Source: Pseudomonadota bacterium (GTDB taxonomy: Bacteria > Pseudomonadota > Alphaproteobacteria > UBA2966 > CAIVPW01). From it: 10,369 nucleotides of DNA. Numbering within the stretch: the first letter of the stretch is position 1; each line of letters starts with the position of its first letter. Position numbers and translations under genes: made by a program. The stretch covers positions 1-10,369 of the forward strand of contig JAQBXG010000042.1 of the NCBI GenBank assembly GCA_027625125.1. The letters run 5' to 3'. Shown piece after piece: positions 7,353 to 10,369 of this stretch. The notes below the pieces were generated by a model, which searched no databases, was not told where the DNA came from, and saw only the letters and a program-made list of their open reading frames with translations.

Positions 7353-7422
7353 CCGCCCGGCTTGCACGATTCGCGCATGCAGTCCAATGTCGGGCTGCTG
7401 TTCCGTCCCATGAACGGACACG
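7353..7422 (+). other. Short sucD-sucA spacer
   Basis: This 70-bp spacer has no gene or clear terminator. A 5-bp inverted repeat TCCGT / ACGGA (7402-7406 and 7414-7418) ends just before the sucA ATG and includes its only purine-rich segment, so it could mask a weak ribosome binding site. The arms are short and may be chance. sucA is presumably cotranscribed with sucCD. Confidence 0.3.
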
Positions 7423-10254
7423 ATGGCCGCTCTATCCGATCCCGCCTCGTTTCTGACCGGCGCCAACAGCGCGTTTCTCGAAGACCTGTACGGCCGCTTT
7501 TTGGCCGACGCGTCCTCGGTCGATCCCGAATGGCAGAAGTTTTTCCGGTCCCTTGGCGACGAGTCCGGGGTGGTGGCGCGCCGGCCGAGCTGGGGCCGCC
7601 CGTTTCTGCTGGAGCCGGGCGAGGCCGTCGCCACACGCGGACGCGGCAGGGCCGCCGGGGATTCCCGCGATGCCGCGCTGGATTCGATCCGCGCCCGCAT
7701 GATGATCCGCGCCTATCGCGTGCGCGGGCACCTGGGCGCCAGCCTGGACCCGCTGGGAATTGCCGGCGGCGAGCGGTACCAGGAGCTGGACCCGGCGTAT
7801 TACGGGTTTGGCGACGGCGACATGGACCGGCCGATCTTTCTGGATCGCGCCCTCGGCGACGAATTCATGACCGCACGCGACATTGTCGCGCGGCTCAGGG
7901 AAACGTATTGCGGCACCATCGGCTATGAATACATGCACATTCAGGATCCGGCGGTGCGCAACTGGTTGCAGGTGCGGATCGAGGACAAGGATTTTCGTCC
8001 GCGATACGCGGCAGCGAGCAAGCGCGCGATCCTGCAGCAACTGACCGCCGCGGAGTCGTTCGAACGGTTTCTGCATATCAAGTACACCGGCACCAAGCGA
8101 TTCGGCGTCGATGGCGCGGAGAGTTTGATGCCGGCCCTGGAGGCGATTGTCGATCGCGCCGCCCAGCACAAGGTCGACGAAATCGTGCTGGGCATGCCGC
8201 ACCGCGGGCGGCTCAATGTGCTGGCCAATCTGGTCAAGAAGCCGGTGACGGCGATTCTTGCCGAATTCGAGGGCGTGCCGTCGGTGCCCGGCGACGTGCA
8301 AGGCTCCGGCGACGTCAAATACCACCTGGGAACGTCGGCGGACCGGGAGTTCAACGGCCACACGGTGCATCTTTCGTTGACCGCGAACCCGTCGCATCTG
8401 GAGGCGGTGGACCCGGTGGTGGCGGGAAAGGTGCGGGCGAAGCAATATCTGCGCGGCGACGAAGCGGAGCGCAAGCGCGTGATGGGGCTTTTGATGCACG
8501 GCGATGCGGCGTTCGCCGGGCAGGGCATCGTCGCCGAGTGTCTGGGGCTGTCGGAGCTGCGCGGCTATCGCACCGGCGGCACGGTCCATGTGATCGTCAA
8601 CAACCAGATCGGATTCACGACCAGTCCGGGATATTCGCGGTCGTCGCCGTATCCATCCGATGTCGCGAAGGGTGTGCAGGCGCCGATCCTGCACGTCAAC
8701 GGCGACGACCCCGAGGCCGTTACCCACGCCGCGAAAATCGCCACAGATTATCGCTAGAAGTTTGGCGGCGACGTCGTGCTGGACATGTTCTGTTATCGCC
8801 GGTTGGGCCATAACGAGGGCGATGAGCCTGCGTTCACGCAGCCGATCATGTACCGCAAGATCGCCGCGCACCCGTCGACGCGGCAGATCTATGCCGACCG
8901 GCTGGTGTCGGAAGGCGTGCTGGCCCGCGACGAGCCGGACCGCATGGTGGCGGACGTGCTGGCGGGATTCGAAAACGATTACGCGGCCGCAAAGGCCTAT
9001 CGGCCCAACAAGGCCGACTGGCTGGAAGGCCGCTGGGCATGGTTTCATCGCGCCTATGGCGACGCCAGGCGCGGCAAGACCGGCGTCGCCCACAAGGTGC
9101 TGACTGAAATCGGCACCGCGATCACGCGGTATCCCGAAGGATGGAATCTGCACCCGACGCTGAAGCGCATCATCGCCCGCCGCAAGGCGACGATCGACGA
9201 CGGCGAGGGGTTGGACTGGGCCACCTGCGAGGCGCTGGCGTTCGGCTCGCTGTTGCTGGAGGGGTTTCCGGTGCGGCTGTCGGGGCAGGACTCGGGGCGC
9301 GGCACGTTTTCACATCGCCATTCGGTGTTCGTCGACCAGGTCAGCGAGGAACGGTACCTGCCGTTCAACCATATCGCCGAGGGGCAGGCGCGGTACGAAG
9401 TGATCGACAGCATGCTGTCGGAATTCGCCGTGCTTGGATTCGAGTACGGATACAGCCTGTCCGACCCGAACGCGCTGGTGCTGTGGGAAGGACAGTTTGG
9501 AGATTTCGCCAACGGCGCGCAGGTGATCGTCGACCAGTTCCTTGCTTCGGCCGAAAGCAAGTGGCTGCGAATGTCGGGCCTGGTGCTGTTGTTGCCGCAC
9601 GGGCAGGAGGGGCAGGGACCGGAACATTCGTCGGCGCGGCTGGAGCGGTACTTGCAACTGTGCGCCGAAGACAATTTGCAGGTCATCAATCCGTCGACCC
9701 CGGCCAGCTATTTTCACGCCCTGCGCCGGCAGTTGCATCGCAACTTCCGCAAGCCGCTGATCGTGATGGCGCCGAAGTCGCTGTTGCGGCACAAACGGGC
9801 GGTTTCCGGTTTCGCCGACCTCGGCAGCGGCCGGACGTTCCATCGCGTACTGTGGGACGACCACGCCGGACTGAAGCCGGACAGCGGCATTCGGCGCGTG
9901 GTGCTGTGCTCCGGCAAGGTCTACTATGATCTGTTGGAAGCAAGAGAGCGGGACGGCATCGACGATGTGTATGTCATGCGGCTGGAACAGCTGTACCCGT
10001 TTCCGGAATTCGCGCTGAAGGACGAACTGATGCGGTTTCCGAAGGCCGATCTGGTCTGGTGCCAGGAAGAGCCGAAGAACGCCGGTGCGTGGGCGTTTCT
10101 GTTGCCGCGGCTGGAAACGCTGCTGGACGAAATGGAGATGAAGGTGCGGCGGCCGCGCTACGCGGGCCGCCCGGAAATGGCGTCGCCGGCCCCCGGCAGT
10201 CTGAAACTGCACCGGGAGCAACAGGAGCGACTGGTGGCGGAGGCGTTGCGGTGA
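7423..10254 (+). pseudogene. sucA: 2-oxoglutarate dehydrogenase E1 (SucA), interrupted by one in-frame TAG
   Basis: SucA is the thiamine-diphosphate E1 subunit that decarboxylates 2-oxoglutarate and succinylates the lipoyl group of SucB. The frame covers 943 residues (E. coli 933), broken only by TAG at codon 445 (8755-8757). The first part, 7423-8757, gives 444 residues: the N-terminal segment FLEDLYGRFLADASSVDPEW, IDEYMHI-type region, GMPHRGRLN with His260, and the ThDP/Mg motif GDAAFAGQG (from 360, Asp361) to VNNQIGFTT (Asn393/394). The remainder, to 10254 in the same frame, has DMFCYRRLGHNEGDEPAFTQP, QDSGRGTFSHRHSVF, FEYGYSLSDPNALVLWEGQFGDF, LLPHGQEGQGPEHSSARLERYLQ and the C-terminal domain. 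No other frameshift, deletion or stop is visible. The 444-residue product would lack the second ThDP-site domain and should be inactive. No good start codon with a ribosome binding site follows the TAG. Whether this is a true pseudogene, an error or a read-through gene cannot be settled here. Confidence 0.93.
8755..8757 (+). other. Premature in-frame TAG in sucA
   Basis: The codons read CGC-TAG-AAG within ...ATDYR-stop-KFGGDVVLDMF.... From memory, related proteins often have Gln at this position (YRQKF), so a CAG to TAG transition is the simplest origin; AAG (Lys) is the other close candidate. The site is not a catalytic residue, so a special amino acid has no obvious purpose here. Confidence 0.95.
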
Positions 10255-10270
10255 ACGCCGGGAGCCAGGG

Positions 10271-10369
10271 ATGACGGTCGAGATCAGGGTGCCGACGCTG
10301 GGTGAATCCGTGACCGAGGCCGTGGTCGCGAAATGGTTCAAGGCGGCGGGCGACGCGGTGGCCGCCGAC
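10271..10369 (+). CDS. sucB: Dihydrolipoyllysine succinyltransferase E2 (SucB), N-terminal fragment
   Basis: SucB is the core of the 2-oxoglutarate dehydrogenase complex and transfers the succinyl group from lipoate to CoA. Only the first 33 codons are in the window. They read EIRVPTLGESVTEAVVAKW and continue with FKAAGDAVAAD, the start of the lipoyl domain; the lipoylated Lys lies beyond the edge. The start is ATG 10271, with GGAG (10261-10264) 6 bases upstream. The 16-bp gap from the sucA stop implies one operon. The good ribosome binding site means sucB could still be translated despite the sucA stop, although polarity is possible. Confidence 0.93.
   Translation, partial: MTVEIRVPTLGESVTEAVVAKWFKAAGDAVAAD

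Noticed and set aside
6060..7700. 546-codon open frame on the minus strand opposite sucC, sucD and sucA
   Set aside because: It spans three real genes and their gaps and has GC-shadow composition with no motif.
8755..8757. Pyrrolysine encoded at the sucA TAG
   Set aside because: The position is not catalytic, the family has ordinary residues there, and no pyl gene is in the window. Nothing supports it.
7432..9153. 573-codon open frame on the minus strand opposite sucA
   Set aside because: It lies antisense to a strongly conserved gene and its translation is low-complexity, rich in Arg/His/Ala. Long mirror frames are expected in high-GC coding DNA. It has no recognisable family.
8776..10254. 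A separate gene starting at GTG 8776 after the sucA stop
   Set aside because: The GTG is an internal codon of the conserved GGDVVLDMF segment, is in the sucA frame, and has no ribosome binding site; the region is the remainder of sucA.

Overview
The window is a 10.4 kb stretch of high-GC chromosome (GC-rich throughout by eye, with strong G/C third-position bias) carrying housekeeping genes, almost all of the TCA cycle. The gene order mdh-sucC-sucD-sucA-sucB, the LDH-like malate dehydrogenase, the AcnA-type aconitase followed by a DUF1223 gene, and the style of the proteins all point to an alphaproteobacterium, plausibly Rhodospirillales-like. The order-level guess is inference. There are no RNA genes, mobile elements, phage genes or CRISPR arrays, and no gap between genes longer than about 150 bp.

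Layout: (1) 1-1233, the 3' part of the aconitase gene acnA, open at the left edge. (2) 1309-2109, a secreted DUF1223 thioredoxin-like protein whose signal-peptide region contains a perfect 15-bp tandem repeat. (3) 2131-3987 on the minus strand, htpG (bacterial Hsp90), convergent with DUF1223. (4) 3988-4133, a divergent intergenic region with candidate promoters for htpG and mdh. (5) 4134-5168, mdh, with an unusual Lys/Arg-rich C-terminal tail. (6) 5169-5310, a gap with a candidate sucC promoter. (7) 5311-7352, sucC and sucD, overlapping by one base. (8) 7423-10254, sucA (2-oxoglutarate dehydrogenase E1), full length but interrupted by a single in-frame TAG at 8755-8757. (9) 10271-10369, the first 33 codons of sucB, cut by the right edge.

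Together the genes encode aconitase (citrate to isocitrate), the E1 and E2 parts of the 2-oxoglutarate dehydrogenase complex, succinyl-CoA ligase and malate dehydrogenase. The most notable observation is the amber codon in sucA. Everything on both sides of it is well conserved and in one frame, so it is either a sequencing or assembly error, a very recent loss-of-function mutation, or a suppressed or read-through codon. I see no convincing undescribed multi-gene system. The real oddities are the sucA stop, the histone-H1-like tail on Mdh and the repeat-expanded signal peptide.
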